A DNA stretch of 64,000 nucleotides from Podospora pseudoanserina (taxonomy: Eukaryota > Ascomycota > Sordariomycetes > Sordariales > Podosporaceae): NCBI RefSeq assembly GCF_035222485.1, contig NC_085922.1, forward strand, positions 2,619,001-2,683,000. The letters run 5' to 3'. Made by a program: the position numbers and the translations under genes. This document shows positions 10,913-22,929 of the stretch, in pieces. The notes beneath the pieces are model-generated. The model was not told the DNA's origin. It saw only the letters and a list, made by a program, of their open reading frames with translations, and ran no database searches. The first letter of the stretch is position 1, and every line of letters begins with the position of its first letter.

Positions 10913-12260
10913 TTATTCGATCAGCATCTTCTTCATCCCTCCAACTTCGCACAGCCCCAGGTACCGAATGGCCTCCCTATCGTGTGCCAAGATGATCGTT
11001 CGATCCGGCAACTTTGGGTTATTTGGGTCAACATGTGAGGCATCTTTCGCTGCTTGCTCAATAGCATCCATTTCCTCTTTGCAAGCCTGTTGGTCCATTG
11101 GACAAATCACAATTGGTTGCCGTAATGTGATATCGCGGGCAGATGTTAGATGTGCCTAGCAAAAAGGTTAGACAAGAGCCACTGAAAATTCCATGTGCGC
11201 GCACCCACCTTGATCGTCAAAAAGAATTCAATTTTGTACAGTATCGACGTCGTCGTAAAGCTGGTGACCTCATATAGCGGAAATCCCGGCTTGCCCCTCT
11301 TCACAATACCCTCCGAATCCCTAAGGTCTCGCGCAGGAAACACGAGCCCCAAGTTGGTAACATATCCAGTTTCCGGGATCTTGGTCCCTACCTGCTGCGT
11401 GTGTTTGGCGATTTTGCTGACCTTCTTCGTTGGCTCGTCTCCTTCCGGGTTGAACGTGATCTCCTCCTCGATGGCCAGCGTAATCTTTTGTATCGTCACC
11501 TTCCGCGCCTTGTTCAGCCAGTCCGGATTTGGCGCGAGCTTAATGTACACCGTTATGGGATCTAATGGCCCATAACTCCACTTTGGCAGCGAAATCCCCA
11601 GCGTCACAATGTTGTCCGCCGTCACCACCTTGCTTTCTGGGCGGTTGTACATGCCGAATGTGGAGAGGGTGTCGTATCGTTGAAGAGGTATTGGGAACGC
11701 GTATCGGTTTTGCATGCTCGAGCCTTGTTGGACTGTGACCACCAGCTCATAGTAGGTTTCGGCGATTCGGCTGGCTAGTTGGATGCTTGCTGGAGGAATG
11801 CGGCGGTTTACTTCTTCGCCGCCCCGTCCGAAAGGGATGAATATTTGGAACGGCAGATCCATCGCAATCACGCTCTCGGCCTCTTTTCCCGACACGCACC
11901 GGAACAGCAGCACTTCCTTCCCTACTAAATCGACCGTCTCTCGTCTCGGGGTGCCCAGATGCCTCCGCGCCATGTTTTCCGCCGCTGGATGTATCGTTTC
12001 TCGTCGCTGTAAGCATATGCGAACCATGGATATTTGCACTGGCGCTGTATAGCCTGCACCCGGCCGAATTTCGACTTTGCCTACTATCCTGGGCTACACG
12101 ATGTTAGCAATGCGCCCTGTCGATTCAACTTGCATACGAATACCAAAAGCTAGGAAGAGGAAGGGGAGCGCACCAGTGTCGCCGAGATGCCCGGGTAGCC
12201 GACCAGAAAGCTACTGTTTGGAGGCCCGGATATCCTCACAGTCGCAGCTGTATTATTCAT
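10913..12260 (-). CDS. Arrestin-fold (alpha-arrestin-like) protein
   Basis: Three exons on the minus strand, 12260-12174, 12093-11209 and 11155-10913, giving 404 residues. The N-terminus (PNSSFLVGYPGISATL) leads to a beta-sandwich pattern typical of arrestin-like proteins: KVEIRPG, VRICLQRRETIHP, then ETYYELVVTVQQG, the block PLQRYDTLSTFGMYNRPESK, and a second half with KWSYGPLDPITVYIKL and IQKITLAIEEEITFNPEGDE. Fungal alpha-arrestins act as adaptors that bring the ubiquitin ligase Rsp5 to membrane transporters, but I see no PPxY motif here, so a Rsp5-adaptor role is not supported by sequence. It resembles a conserved Sordariomycete arrestin-domain family of unassigned function. The first intron has a weak donor (GTGCGC), chosen because it and a TGTAG acceptor are the pair that keeps frame and gives the family sequence ISATLPRI. 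It converges on hsf1. Confidence 0.85.
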
Positions 12261-14076
12261 CTTGCTGGTGGGTGAGGCGCCTGCACCGGTTCCAATTAAA
12301 CTTTACCGTTATTATTGTTTATTGTCGTTCAGGCAAGCCGCGGCGGCCTTCGCCGATCATCAATAACAGGACCGTCCCGCAGACGTCGGCTTGAAGCGTT
12401 GGGATCGGGCGTGAGGGCTGTCCGAGGTGGAGGGCTGTCCGAGGTGAGGGGCTCGTCTGGGGTGTCGCCGGCGCTGTATCGATAAACTGGGTGAGGGTGC
12501 GACAACCATGGACATCACCTTCGGCGTCCGCCGCAGCGAGGCACACTTTACTGGAGTCGAGGTCTTCTTTCGTCGCGTGTGTCGGTGCTGCTGGGGAATG
12601 GGCGAAGGGGGGTTTCCAAGGTGGGTGGAGGATCTCTTGCAAGACGCAAGCAACGACGGGTTGGATACGAATGGAGTACGAATGGAGGCTGCTGTGCTGC
12701 AGGCTTATTTTTTAGCAGTCGTTGGGGGGGGTGTGAGAGGGGAGGAGGGGGCCAAATGAAAAGACCCCTCGAGCCGCCGTGTGTCTTTGTGTCGTCGAGC
12801 TCGGCCGCTCAGGTGCGTTGGTGACTTGGGTGCTGTCTGCGCCGAGATTGTAGCCCGGCGTGTTCCTGCGGGTTCCTTGCCTTACAGTGGACTCTGCGGC
12901 TGGGCGATCTCACAGCGGGATACCGACCCCGGAGTTTACAATGCGACAACCTAGTGATACCCACCTTGCAACCAAGGCCGAAAGGGAAATGGGAATTCCT
13001 TTCAGGTTTCTTGAGGGGGAGCAACTTAGGTATGAAGGTAGGTCCTTTTCCAAAAGCTCCTAGTACCAAGGCCCGCCTTAAACTTCCAGCGGTCGGCAGC
13101 TATAGTCACGGCCCTATAAATTAAGGAGGGAAGGCTCCGTGTGAGGCAAAGCTGCTAGGTCCGAGATGTGAGGTTTCGAGATCTCTAACAGAAACCAGCG
13201 GCAGCGGGATAGGTGGAGTGGGGGGAACAAAGACACAACGACCCAGCGCCCCCGGCAGAGACGACGACAGTCTCAGCGGGCTTGCTTTGCCTGCAGGAGC
13301 TGAGACGGCTGAACTGCTGGGCCAGCGGGATGAGAATAGGAAAAAGGTGAGAGAGACTGAGAGAGGCAGCCTTGCGATATCGAAATCTGAATGCCTGTCT
13401 GCCCTGTCTGTGCGAGTGGCCCAGCTACGAAGTAGAAGAGCCAAGTCCAAGTCCAAGCTCAGGGCTGCCGAGAGGTGGGAACCGAAGTGGATCGTGGTTC
13501 CTTACAGCAACTAACAAAACACATACACTATCAGAAATCATGACTTGCGGCGGGCGGACGGATCCTCATCAGTGGTTCCTGCAGAACTAGACTCATTTGC
13601 TGACCGATGTATTGGTCCAAAAGCAACCATCTTGGCTCCAGCCAACGTTGGGAGTTTCGGGCTTCTCTCTAATCATCGAAGTGCGGGCACGTGTGATGTC
13701 CGTTGTAAACTTGTGAGACGGTTTAAGCTAATGTCGAGGTGCCGGTACACCAAGCCAAATGATAAGTGACACGAGCCTGGTAGATACCATCCAGAACATA
13801 AACAAACAAACAAACATCAGGAAGGCTTAGACATTCGATTGCTCTCCCAGTCAAAATATGGTGTCGTCATGTCCATCTCGAGAACACCAACATGAACATG
13901 AAACAAGATGGTGGTCATAGCTCCCCAAGGCATGTGGCTTCTGCCCGCCAAGCTTTTCTGATAGAAGGGCCCCTGTTCAGACGACCGACGTCAACACGGG
14001 CCCAGACCCGTTCACTGCGTTTTGTCACAACAAACCTCAGCAAGCACAACACTTGATCGATTCTACCACAGCTACC
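12261..14076. other. Intergenic, divergent from arrestin to cyclophilin
   Basis: 1.8 kb between two divergent starts; contains both promoters. Small overlapping open frames on both strands (12319-12824, 13121-13514) show no domain. The sequence is G-rich near 12720-12750. I see nothing else. Confidence 0.5.
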
Positions 14077-14650
14077 ATGTCAGTAACGCTCCACACGACT
14101 CTTGGGGACCTCAAAATTGAGGTGTTTTGCGAGGCCGTCCCCAAGACTGCAGAGGTATGTTTTGTCTAATATGTCCTTTGCGCCTTCGCTCCCACTAAAC
14201 ATTTCGTAGAACTTCCTCGCCCTCTGCGCCTCGAACTATTACATCAACTCTCCCCTCCACCGAATAATTCCGTCCTTCATGTTCCAGACCGGCGCGCCCG
14301 CTGTTCCATCACCTCCAGATAACCCGAAAGGCGGCCGATCGATATACGGGATAACCTTCGAAGACGAGATCCGACCAACACTTAAACACCACGAAAGAGG
14401 AGTCGTGAGTATGGCGAATAAAGGGCCTAACACCAACGGCAGTCAATTCTTCATATGTTTCGCCCCCGCGCCACATTTGGACGGGTTGAACACGGTGTTT
14501 GGGAAGCTGATTGGAGACGAGAGTCTGGCTACTTTGGCCAAGATTGAACAGCTGGAGGTCGACAAGAAGGGCAGACCGGTCAAGAAGGACGGAGAAGAGA
14601 CACCGAGGATTGAGAGAGTAACGTTACATGCGAACCCACTGGCCAAGTGA
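14077..14650 (+). CDS. cyp10: PPIL3/Cyp10-type peptidyl-prolyl isomerase
   Basis: Small single-domain cyclophilin of 172 residues from two exons, 14077-14154 and 14210-14650, with a 55-nt intron (GTATGT...CGTAG). The N-terminus MSVTLHTTLGDLKIEVFCEA and the block NFLALCASNYY are near-identical to human PPIL3, a component of the catalytic spliceosome. Arg44 (LHRIIPSF) and Gln52 (FMFQTG) of the active site are present; RGVVSMANKGPNTNGSQFF follows. The CypA tryptophan position falls in PHLDG, where His replaces Trp, as in PPIL3. The C-terminus (HANPLAK) matches the family end. Likely nuclear. It lies 0.6 kb ahead of, and in the same direction as, Sen54. Confidence 0.93.
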
Positions 14651-15259
14651 GAAACAGGATAGGAGGTTGGAGCAAACTACAATGCACGACCGGCATCATG
14701 TATCTGCCTACGCATTCTACTATCTACCCCCTTCATTTGGCGCTAAACTGGGCGCCGGCTGAAGTTGAGTACTATCTCACGCACCAGCTAGCAACCCAAA
14801 CGGAAAGAGTGCAAAAGTCGAGAGGCGACGAGAATAAGATGATACCCAAAAACCAAGAAGCAAGACTAGTCAACCAGAAGGCCAGGCAACATAGAGACGC
14901 CACATAGAAGCTAGGGGACATTTGACGGAGTCTTGGCTCACGGTTGCATATTCCAAAGACAATAAAAAGGAAGAAAACTTATTCTACCACTTTTGATGCT
15001 TTCTGTACAATGGTGTGTGGTCGACTTGCCAATAACGGGTTATGTTGGTGGAAATGCGCTGCCTGCCGGGAACCACTCCAGTGTGGGTCATCCATGCCGG
15101 AAAGCCTGCTCGCCGCAAAGATACAAAAATTTAGGAGTCAACCGTCCACCAACCACAAAACACAGAGCTTGTGACCTCGAGTTAAGGTTTCTCTGAATTT
15201 AGACGATATCTTGGCTGCAACGAATACTTTACCGGCGAATCCCACAAAAAGTACACGGA
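14651..15259. other. Short intergenic spacer before SEN54
   Basis: 609 bp holding the 3' end of the cyclophilin transcript and the promoter and leader of the next gene. The 86-residue frame at 14647 overlaps the cyclophilin stop and is not credible. Confidence 0.5.
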
Positions 15260-16813
15260 ATGGCCCTCGACGACGACGATAACCCCGCCCTTGCGGCCCC
15301 TCCTCCCACAGCAAACACAACCACCGCGACCCCAGACGCCCCAGCTGAAGAAACCGCTGAAGACCTCCTCGAAGACGAAGGCGCTGCAGCACAAGACTTC
15401 CGTGTCTTTGCCAGTTTATTCAAAAAGAACACACATATTTCCGCGCAGACAATTCGCAAAGGCGAGAAAGACTTCGAGTCCCATGGCACACAACTCCAGG
15501 CCGACACCCTCGAGCAGAGTAGAGCTGCTATGCAGGAGGTTCTGAGTTATACTCGCATTCACAGTGGCGCCAATCTTGTACGTGGTTGGTATTTCCCAGG
15601 TTGGTGGGCGGACTATGAGGAGGGTGAGGAATGGCAGGATTCAAAAGCGGAAGATGGGAAGAAGGAAAGGAAGCCTTTTGGGCACATCAGGGACAGAGTT
15701 GTAATTTTGGAGGGGTCCAGCACGTCTACGCAGAACCTGGGGAGGGCAGTGACGGGACAGGCGAAGGATAGGCCAGGGAGGGGGAAGGATTGGTTGCTTC
15801 CCGAGGAAGCGCTCTATCTGGTAGAGAGAGGGTCCTTGGATCTGTGGTGGCCCACAAAAGAGTTTGGTGAGATTTTCCCTCCACCTCCTGCCGCCCCTGT
15901 CGAAGGGGAAGCTCCCCAAGCCGAGAACACCGATGTCGACCCATCAACCCAACCGACGGGCGCCAGCGAAGACGAAGAAGACGAATACGCCGACGGCTTC
16001 CCCCTCTCCCTCCAAGCAGCCTACGCCCTCCTCATCGGCCTGGACGGCACCCGCGGGAAGATCTCGCTCCAAAAATTTCAGGTCTACTCCAATCTCAAAC
16101 GCTGCGGCTACAACGTCCTCCGCGCTCCTCCTAACCCTCCTAACCCGAATCAGTCCTCCTACCGTCTCAACATCACAATCAAAAACTTCTTTTCCTCCCT
16201 CCTCCCCTCTTTCACCCCATCACCGCCCAAATCCGGTCCCTTGCTCAAACCAGGCCTCTACCGCTCCTACAACCAAATCTTTTCTCAGCTCTCCCTCATA
16301 GAAAGGCACATCCCCTCCCCCGTCCTCCCTTTTCCTCTCCCATCGATAGCACCATATGAGATTCACTTTCTGGTGTGGAAGTCCTCCCAAAAATGGACAA
16401 AACTGAGGCATCCAAGCCCGGACTTTTATCTGAGTGTGGTGGATGCTCAGGAGAGCGAGGTGCCGCAGATGGAGGAGATACTTGGGTTGTTGGAGCAGAC
16501 GCCTTGGGCGCCGCCGAAGAGGGAGTGGGAGGGGAATCATGGGAGGTTGTATGCTAGGTTGAAGAATGGGTGGAGGAATGTTTTGATGGCGGTGGTGGAT
16601 CATGGGGTTATTAATTATATGAGGTGGGGAGAAGGGGGGTTTGGGCAGGAGAGGATTTATGAGAGGTTTGATGGGAGGAATGGGAGTTATAGGGGTGGGA
16701 AGAGAGGGGGAGGAATCAAGGACGGGGCGGGAGGGGTGGGAGAGGTGGTGGGAGAGGAAGGGGGAGGGGGGGGGGGGGGGGGGATAGACGGAAGGGTGAA
16801 AAGTACTGGTTAG
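15260..16813 (+). CDS. sen54: tRNA-splicing endonuclease subunit Sen54
   Basis: Structural subunit of the heterotetrameric nuclease (Sen2, Sen34, Sen15, Sen54) that removes introns from pre-tRNAs. Single exon, 517 residues. The N-terminal Sen54 domain covers residues about 68-200: GEKDFESHGTQLQ, SRAAMQEVLSYTRIHSG, then the hallmark WLLPEEALYLVERGSLDLWW (178-197). An acidic linker follows, then FPLSLQAAYALLIG and LQKFQVYSNLKRCGYNVLRA (about 248-290). A C-terminal endonuclease-like fold includes EIHFLVWKSS. The last 40 residues are Gly/Lys-rich and read through an 18-base G run at 16766-16783, so the exact C-terminus depends on correct homopolymer length. Start ATG at 15260 is the first in frame. 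Confidence 0.93.
   Translation: MALDDDDNPALAAPPPTANTTTATPDAPAEETAEDLLEDEGAAAQDFRVFASLFKKNTHISAQTIRKGEKDFESHGTQLQADTLEQSRAAMQEVLSYTRIHSGANLVRGWYFPGWWADYEEGEEWQDSKAEDGKKERKPFGHIRDRVVILEGSSTSTQNLGRAVTGQAKDRPGRGKDWLLPEEALYLVERGSLDLWWPTKEFGEIFPPPPAAPVEGEAPQAENTDVDPSTQPTGASEDEEDEYADGFPLSLQAAYALLIGLDGTRGKISLQKFQVYSNLKRCGYNVLRAPPNPPNPNQSSYRLNITIKNFFSSLLPSFTPSPPKSGPLLKPGLYRSYNQIFSQLSLIERHIPSPVLPFPLPSIAPYEIHFLVWKSSQKWTKLRHPSPDFYLSVVDAQESEVPQMEEILGLLEQTPWAPPKREWEGNHGRLYARLKNGWRNVLMAVVDHGVINYMRWGEGGFGQERIYERFDGRNGSYRGGKRGGGIKDGAGGVGEVVGEEGGGGGGGGIDGRVKSTG
16766..16783 (+). repeat. Poly-G run inside SEN54 coding end
   Basis: Eighteen consecutive G residues near the 3' end of the Sen54 reading frame; a frequent site of sequencing or slippage error. 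Confidence 0.9.
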
Positions 16814-19800
16814 AGCGATGGAGAAATAGATGGATAGATCAGTTATGATACCCAGTTCAACTATGCCTTGTTGACCTTTGCGGCAGTTAGTATGCGGAAA
16901 GCCCTTTTTGAAGGGGCGTGAGAGACTGAAAAGCACCTCGAGTTTTTGAATCAAAGCAATTAGATACTACTCAGGTATTGCTGGTATCCCGAGATACACC
17001 AGGGCTAAGCGATTTATGCAGTTTCAAGCCGAGCAAAGTCTATGTCAACAGCTCTGATGCTCAGCTGTATTCTAAACATGACAGCCCACTAGAGCTGCGT
17101 TTCCTTTGAAGCCAACTGCTTCGAGAAAAACAAATGTGACACTGAGAACGAGATCCTTATTGACACATTGTTGCACGGTAATCTCATCTCGATATTTGAT
17201 AGGAAATTTGAAGGTTTCACAACCTAGGTACACACAAACTGCATCAGAGATTGGTAGGTTTGTGCAAATAAAAGTCTGAGGTTTGCTGAATGCACTGACA
17301 GAGAGGCAATGTAAATGGGGGATGCCTCCGTCAACCATTGGGAACGGGAGGGTTGGTGGCGAGATTCTCTTCCGACTCTTCTGGGCAGATGCGGGAGGTA
17401 GGTATTCATGTTGGGTGGTAAGTGGCTGGGTTATTGGTACGAGTCTGAAGGCTGTGAAGGAGTTGGTTTGACTGAGCTGAGTTCTGAGGAAGTAGGATAT
17501 AGTGTTTCCGGGATTGCGTGGCTCCTGTCTGCCTATCTTGTCATCTCGATCAGAAGCATTCTATCTTGTTGGACAGGCCGCATGTAAAAGTAGGACCTAG
17601 GATAGGCAACTACTGTAGGTCCCGCTTCTGTCGAATCATGGGATAGTGACTCGGAAAGGGATCACATGATGGAAAAGTGGCGTGCTTTGTTTTGTTGGAC
17701 AAGGTGTGTTTTCGGGGTTGGTTAAAATGGATATCTCCGAGCCTGCCTTTGGAAGTGAGTCTAGGTAAGTCAAAGACCAAGAGCTCTCCAAAGATAAGGA
17801 AGCCATGATTCTTTGGAAACACCGGCTCTTCGGAAGATGACAAAAAAAAAGGACTACATTTTTCTTACGACCACTTTTAGGTGAGACAAATAAAATAGGT
17901 AACCTTGAGAAAGCATGGCGTCCCACCCACCTGACGTCTCGATCTTGGAATTGGTGATTTTAGGCTTTGAGAAGTTGGCTGTAGAGATGACCAATCAGAA
18001 TAGACTAAAGTGGGGCGTGTTCCTTCCCACAATGGGCAACAAGTTCGAGACCGCTCTTGCAATAAAAAGCTCTTTCTCTCTCCTGCCAGTTTCATGGCTT
18101 CCAGGTTTTTATAATGGTTGATACAGAGGGGCATCAGTCAAAACTAAGGTCTTGTTTTATCAACATAATACGGTTATTAATTCGTGGCCAGTTGACACGC
18201 AAGTGATCAGCATGGTACTAACGGAGAGAGATATCGACGCTTATCACCACACTCGACTTATTATCCACTTATCGCTTCCTTCCTCGATCTTCTTTCGGTC
18301 CTACTTGCCTCGGCCCATCACGAGTATCTCCTCTGAGAAAACAGATGACCAGTCGCTGAAAAAAAAGGTGCGAGAAGAAGCAAAGCACATATCGCCTTAT
18401 TTATCTTGTGTCGCCAGAGATGATGAACGCTTTGCATTGGATCACACTGATGCAACAGACACCATGTTTCAGATGGTTCAAGCCAACCCCTGCAAAGTTG
18501 CAGCCCTGCGTGAATACTCAAGTTAGAAGGTGCGAATGCAGGGAACTGGGCCGCTTATGTTCCATTTATCTATTCCCAACAACTCTCCTCCTCTCTGTCT
18601 GGCTGTCTCTCTCCTTCTCTCTCGACAAGCATCATTTGACAAGAGTCATTTTCTGACAAGCGGCTTTTTGCCAAGAGGGGCCAGACATCACAAAAGAGAT
18701 AGATCTGATTGTGAACTTCCATCAATCTGGCATGTGGAACTACATCAGAGAGAGCTATTAAAAGTGGGTGGTATGTTTGCTCGACAGTCTCAATCTCACA
18801 ATGGCAAGACTGGAACTTGGCAACAGCGTAAAAGCTCGCTTAGTTAGTTTTACTCGATGGAACTCGTGCAATTTGGCTGAAGCCCAGTGTGAATCATCCC
18901 GTCATCCATCCTACGCAGGAAGCAGAGCTCGGTACTTGTGATATGTACCTTTTTTTTTTTTTTTTTTTCTTTTGCGTGAAGTCAGCACCCGGCAACTGAG
19001 TGCGAATACACAACACACCCCAGGAATTATTAACCTTGTCTCCCTCGGTTCAATTCCCACCCACCTTGTTATCTAAATAAATCACCTAGTCTGCCCACCG
19101 CACTTTCCCTCTTTTCACCTCTTGCCTCTTTTCTGCGACTTTTTTTTCTTTTGTCTCCGCTTCAACTTTATCAGATAATCGCTCTCTATCATCAGCAGCA
19201 AAGTGTCCCTAACCAAGCGACTTGCGCACCCACGCACTACAGTGAATTTCCCGGCCCGAGTCTCGTGTGTGTCTCGGCGCGTCCCAGTGGAAAGAATCCG
19301 GACAACAAAAACAACTCGAGCTTAACAAACTTCACTGTTTGTGTCTTACGCTCGGCCATCCAAGTAAGTGAAGGGCTCTCTTCTGGATTTGATTGATTGA
19401 TTCGCAACTAATATCTTGTTATCATCATCAGCTTCATCCTGTCGACTTGGTCAGCACAAACACATCCACGCGCCAAGCCTTCCCAGCTCAACCGATCCTC
19501 TCAACTTGTCGCAAAGTCGGGGATCAGCATCACCTGTTGGGTGTTGCGACAAACAAACTGAAGCTTTACTTTGCTGATTAACGTGAGTATTTCGGTTCTT
19601 TTTATCTAGTTGCAATTATCAATGCTTTTGTGCTTCTTTTCGTGTCTCTTTTCAAATCACGTCATATACGACAAGGTCTTGCATGCGTGTTCACACTTGG
19701 TCAAAATGTTTTTTTATTTCATGTAATGGGTTGAGATGTGGCAACTTTTGATGTTTTCCCTCTGGCTCGTCACTTGCTCAGGTCTTTGGTGGGCTTTTGT

Positions 19801-19980
19801 TCACGAGCTCTGTCTCGTATTATTCATCTTGGATTGCCACCCAGTTGGACCCTATCCACCAAGATTCATATTCCGCCATTCGTCTTCGTGCCTAAACATC
19901 GCTGACTGACAATCCCCAAAAGACACTGCTACATATCAGCAAATCACACAACACCCAGAGCCTTGACTGACTATCTACGG
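16814..19980. other. Intergenic region and leader of two-module gene
   Basis: No recognised gene in 16.8-19.0 kb; open frames are short and overlapping. A 19-base T tract lies at 18951-18969. From about 19050 the sequence looks like a transcribed leader: pyrimidine-rich promoter, then a probable leader intron at 19364-19431 (GTAAGT, branch CTAAT, ATCATCAG) and a second donor at 19583 (GTGAGT), possibly reaching an acceptor near 19939. Confidence 0.45.
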
Positions 19981-22929
19981 ATGTCAGTTGGAACAGACAA
20001 GATGGAGACTACCGTCTCCGTGCCTGTTGCGAGAGAAGGTGCCCCAACTGCCATGATGGATGAGCCTACATCATTATCGGTTGAACCGCCAAAGCCATCA
20101 CCCAAGGACGAGACTGTCAAAGATGAAGCGGTTGATGGGTAAGTCGTTCCTTCTATTTTCTGTGTTGGTAATTGTGATGGAGGGCAATGGCTGTGAGGGG
20201 CATGCGACTCGTTCCTGCCAGTTCTTCTATGCACATTTGCTCTCAGCCAGGTTTTCATTTTTTTTCTTCCAACACAGTCTGCGTCGTATGCGCACGGTAT
20301 CACAGCTTTCGTGGAACATTTTATTAATTGCTCTCTTGCTCCCAAAACTTTGCTTATTTTCATCACGCTGACAACAGTCGTCCCAGTGAGATCAAGAAGC
20401 CAGAATCGCCCATTGTTGAGACTCCAGTTCAGCAAGAGTCTTTGGACAAGTAAGTCATCCCCAGAGCCTCAGAAACACACATCAGGCCAGTCTCCTCTCT
20501 TTCTCTCTAGTCCTGGTGGCCGATCAGATGACGAGTGTCATTGCCAAAGTCGATCGGCTTCTGGGATACACTTTGGCTACGAGCCATTGACTATGATTCT
20601 GTTGGCTTCGTCAAGCCTTCGTTGTTGCCATCTCAGAGGACTTTGAGCCCTCTCGAGCACAGACTTCGAGGTCGGAATGTTGAAGTGAGCTCCAACCTGG
20701 CTCAAGTCGCTTATGACGTCTTATGCTTCGCGTCCCTTGTTGCCTTGAGCACAATCTACACAATTTGCACCCCCTTGCCCTCAAAATCCCACTTTTCTAC
20801 AATCTCCTACCGCGGTGGCTCAGACAGACAAGTGTTTTGCTGCAGTATTTCTCCTCTGGCCACGGCTCTCGAAGAGCAATTCGTTGCCTTTCCTGGTTTG
20901 TATACACTCCTTCAAAGCATCTCATGATACAACCTCGAACACATTCTCATCCTGTCAGTCAGATGTTCTGTTTTCATATGCAGTCAACTAATGTGTCGCT
21001 AGACGTACCGATCTGGATGGGCACAAACTCCAAGAGGACGAACTTCACGAAGAGCTCACCCCCCCACCAGATTCTCCAACAGATACTGCTAGTATTGAGG
21101 ATCATCCTGACGACGCTGCTGAGAACCCTGCCGAAGACACGACAGAGGACTTGGTTGATGACGATCTTATGAGTGTCGTTTCGAGCCTTCCCGTCGACGA
21201 AACTCAGGATCTCATGAGTGTCGATTCGAGCCCTGTCATTCATCACCTGGAAGACGAGATCGTTGTTGGCACCAAAGCCAACAGGAAGCTGCCCGTCAAC
21301 CAGGATAAATCCGATATAGCTGACGTCCACATGGATCCATCTGCGATTCTTACCGGCAAGCGCAAGCGGACTTCCACTTACTATGCTGACTCTATCCAAG
21401 ACGACAGCCCTGGTCCTCACGAAGGTCGTGTCAAAGCCCGGCCTGCCAAGACTCATGGTTCTGGAGGCGTCAAAGGTGTCATCATTGGATATTGGCGCGA
21501 CTCTCAGGTCGAAAATGAGGCTGATAAGCATTCCGTGATCGGCTTCATTGACTCGAGGGATCGCCTTAGAACCAGAATCCAGACAACTACCCGCGACAAA
21601 CGTCAGGTTGATCAACGCTACCCGATCCCCCCTGGCCCCGGTGGGAGTTGGGTCATCTTCGAGAAGATTGTCTTTGAAGACCACCTTGTTGGTCTCAATC
21701 ATCACATGATCAAGGAGTTTGTCAAGATCCGTGCCGATAATCTTGGCGAAAATGAGAGCCCCGAGGAGCGCAACATAGCCGACAAAGCAGCTGCCGAGCT
21801 CGCGGTTGAGAGAGTCACCACCAATCCTCCCCCTGAAACGGCCAACCAACCTCTCATTGCTTACGGCGCTGTGATACCCGATCCTGCCACCCTTCCCAGC
21901 CGTCCCGAGTCCAAGAAACGAAAGGTCACAGGATCCTTTACTTCAGCCCAGCTAGAGCCTGCCCCCCCCCCTCAACAGCCCGCGGAGGCCCTTCCGGGAA
22001 CCCGGCCAACTCGCATCGTTTTGGGATACTGGAAACAATCCAGTGAAGATGACCCGATTGAGAAGCACGCGGTTTACGGTATCCTGGGTGCTAATGACAT
22101 GTTCAGGATCAGGCTTGCGAAGGAGACTCGTGATGGTAGAGTGATCGCTGATGGCAACTTCCCTAGTGGGCCTGGTGCACTGTGGATCACCTGGGACGCT
22201 CTCGAGTTTGAACCTCATCTCAAAGGTCTCTCCCGCCATGAGGTCAAGGAATATTGCAGGGTTCGCCAGCACCAGCTCGACCAGGGTGAGGCACCTGAGG
22301 ACCGCGCCCGAAACGAGATACAAGCCGTCCAAGAGGCTCAGAAGCGTGCTGCTTTGAACATCGCCGCGGGGACCTCCGTCACTAAGAACGACGTTGAGAT
22401 CTCGATCGAGGGAGCTAATGGCGTCACTCATGGTCTTGCTTCCGGCTCGCCTGCCTCAAAGACCAACGAGCCTCGTCGTCAAACTGGGCTCCGCGGCCGA
22501 CACTCACTCCCTAATCCCGAGTTCGGAGTTGCTAACCGCAAGTCATCGTCGGCCATCGCCCAGATCGAGAGGACTCATGAGCTCGCCCGTCACGGGATTG
22601 AAAAGGTTGAGAAGGCGCAGGCTCGCATTGATCAGCGTGCCAGCAGCACCGCCACGCCCCGAGAGTCATCGGCCACCCCAGCCAACCGCAGAGAGCTTTT
22701 CAGTGAAAACATCTCTCGCTTGAACAACGTTTGGGCCAGTCAAGAGGCCACACGCATCCGTAACGAGGGCCAAGGCTACGAAGGAGACGTCCTGATGAAC
22801 GGTACCATCAGGTACGAGCGAAAGCAAACCGGCCCGTTCAAGGGCATTCTGGTCAGCCAACCCTTCCTGATCCAGATAGACGGGGAGGATTACGTGGAGT
22901 ACCGCGTCCTCACGAAGCCGAGCTTCTAG
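19981..22929 (+). CDS. Uncharacterised protein with two tandem related modules
   Basis: I do not recognise a named family. Supported exons are 19981-20138, 20378-20449, a start at 20511 whose end is unclear, and 21003-22929. The first two junctions have strong GTAAGT donors and all four pieces share a phase; splicing 20511-20528 to 21003 through a weak donor (GTGTCA) keeps frame. The last exon encodes an acidic start, then two related modules: one at about 21469-21810 (GVIIGYWRDS, TRDKRQVDQRYPIPPGPGGSW, HLVGLNHHMIKEFVKIRADN) and one at about 22012-22350 (IVLGYWKQSS, TRDGRVIADGNFPSGPGALW, HLKGLSRHEVKEYCRVRQHQ). The C-terminus is SQPFLIQIDGEDYVEYRVLT. There is no signal peptide or membrane segment; a basic stretch (GKRKRTS) precedes the first module, suggesting a nuclear or nucleic-acid role, which is inference. 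Similar uncharacterised proteins occur in Sordariomycetes as far as I recall. Confidence 0.75.

Noticed and set aside
19040-19065. GGTTCAATTCCC resembling a tRNA B box
   Set aside because: The flanking bases do not form a T-arm stem, and there is no A box or acceptor stem at the right distance.
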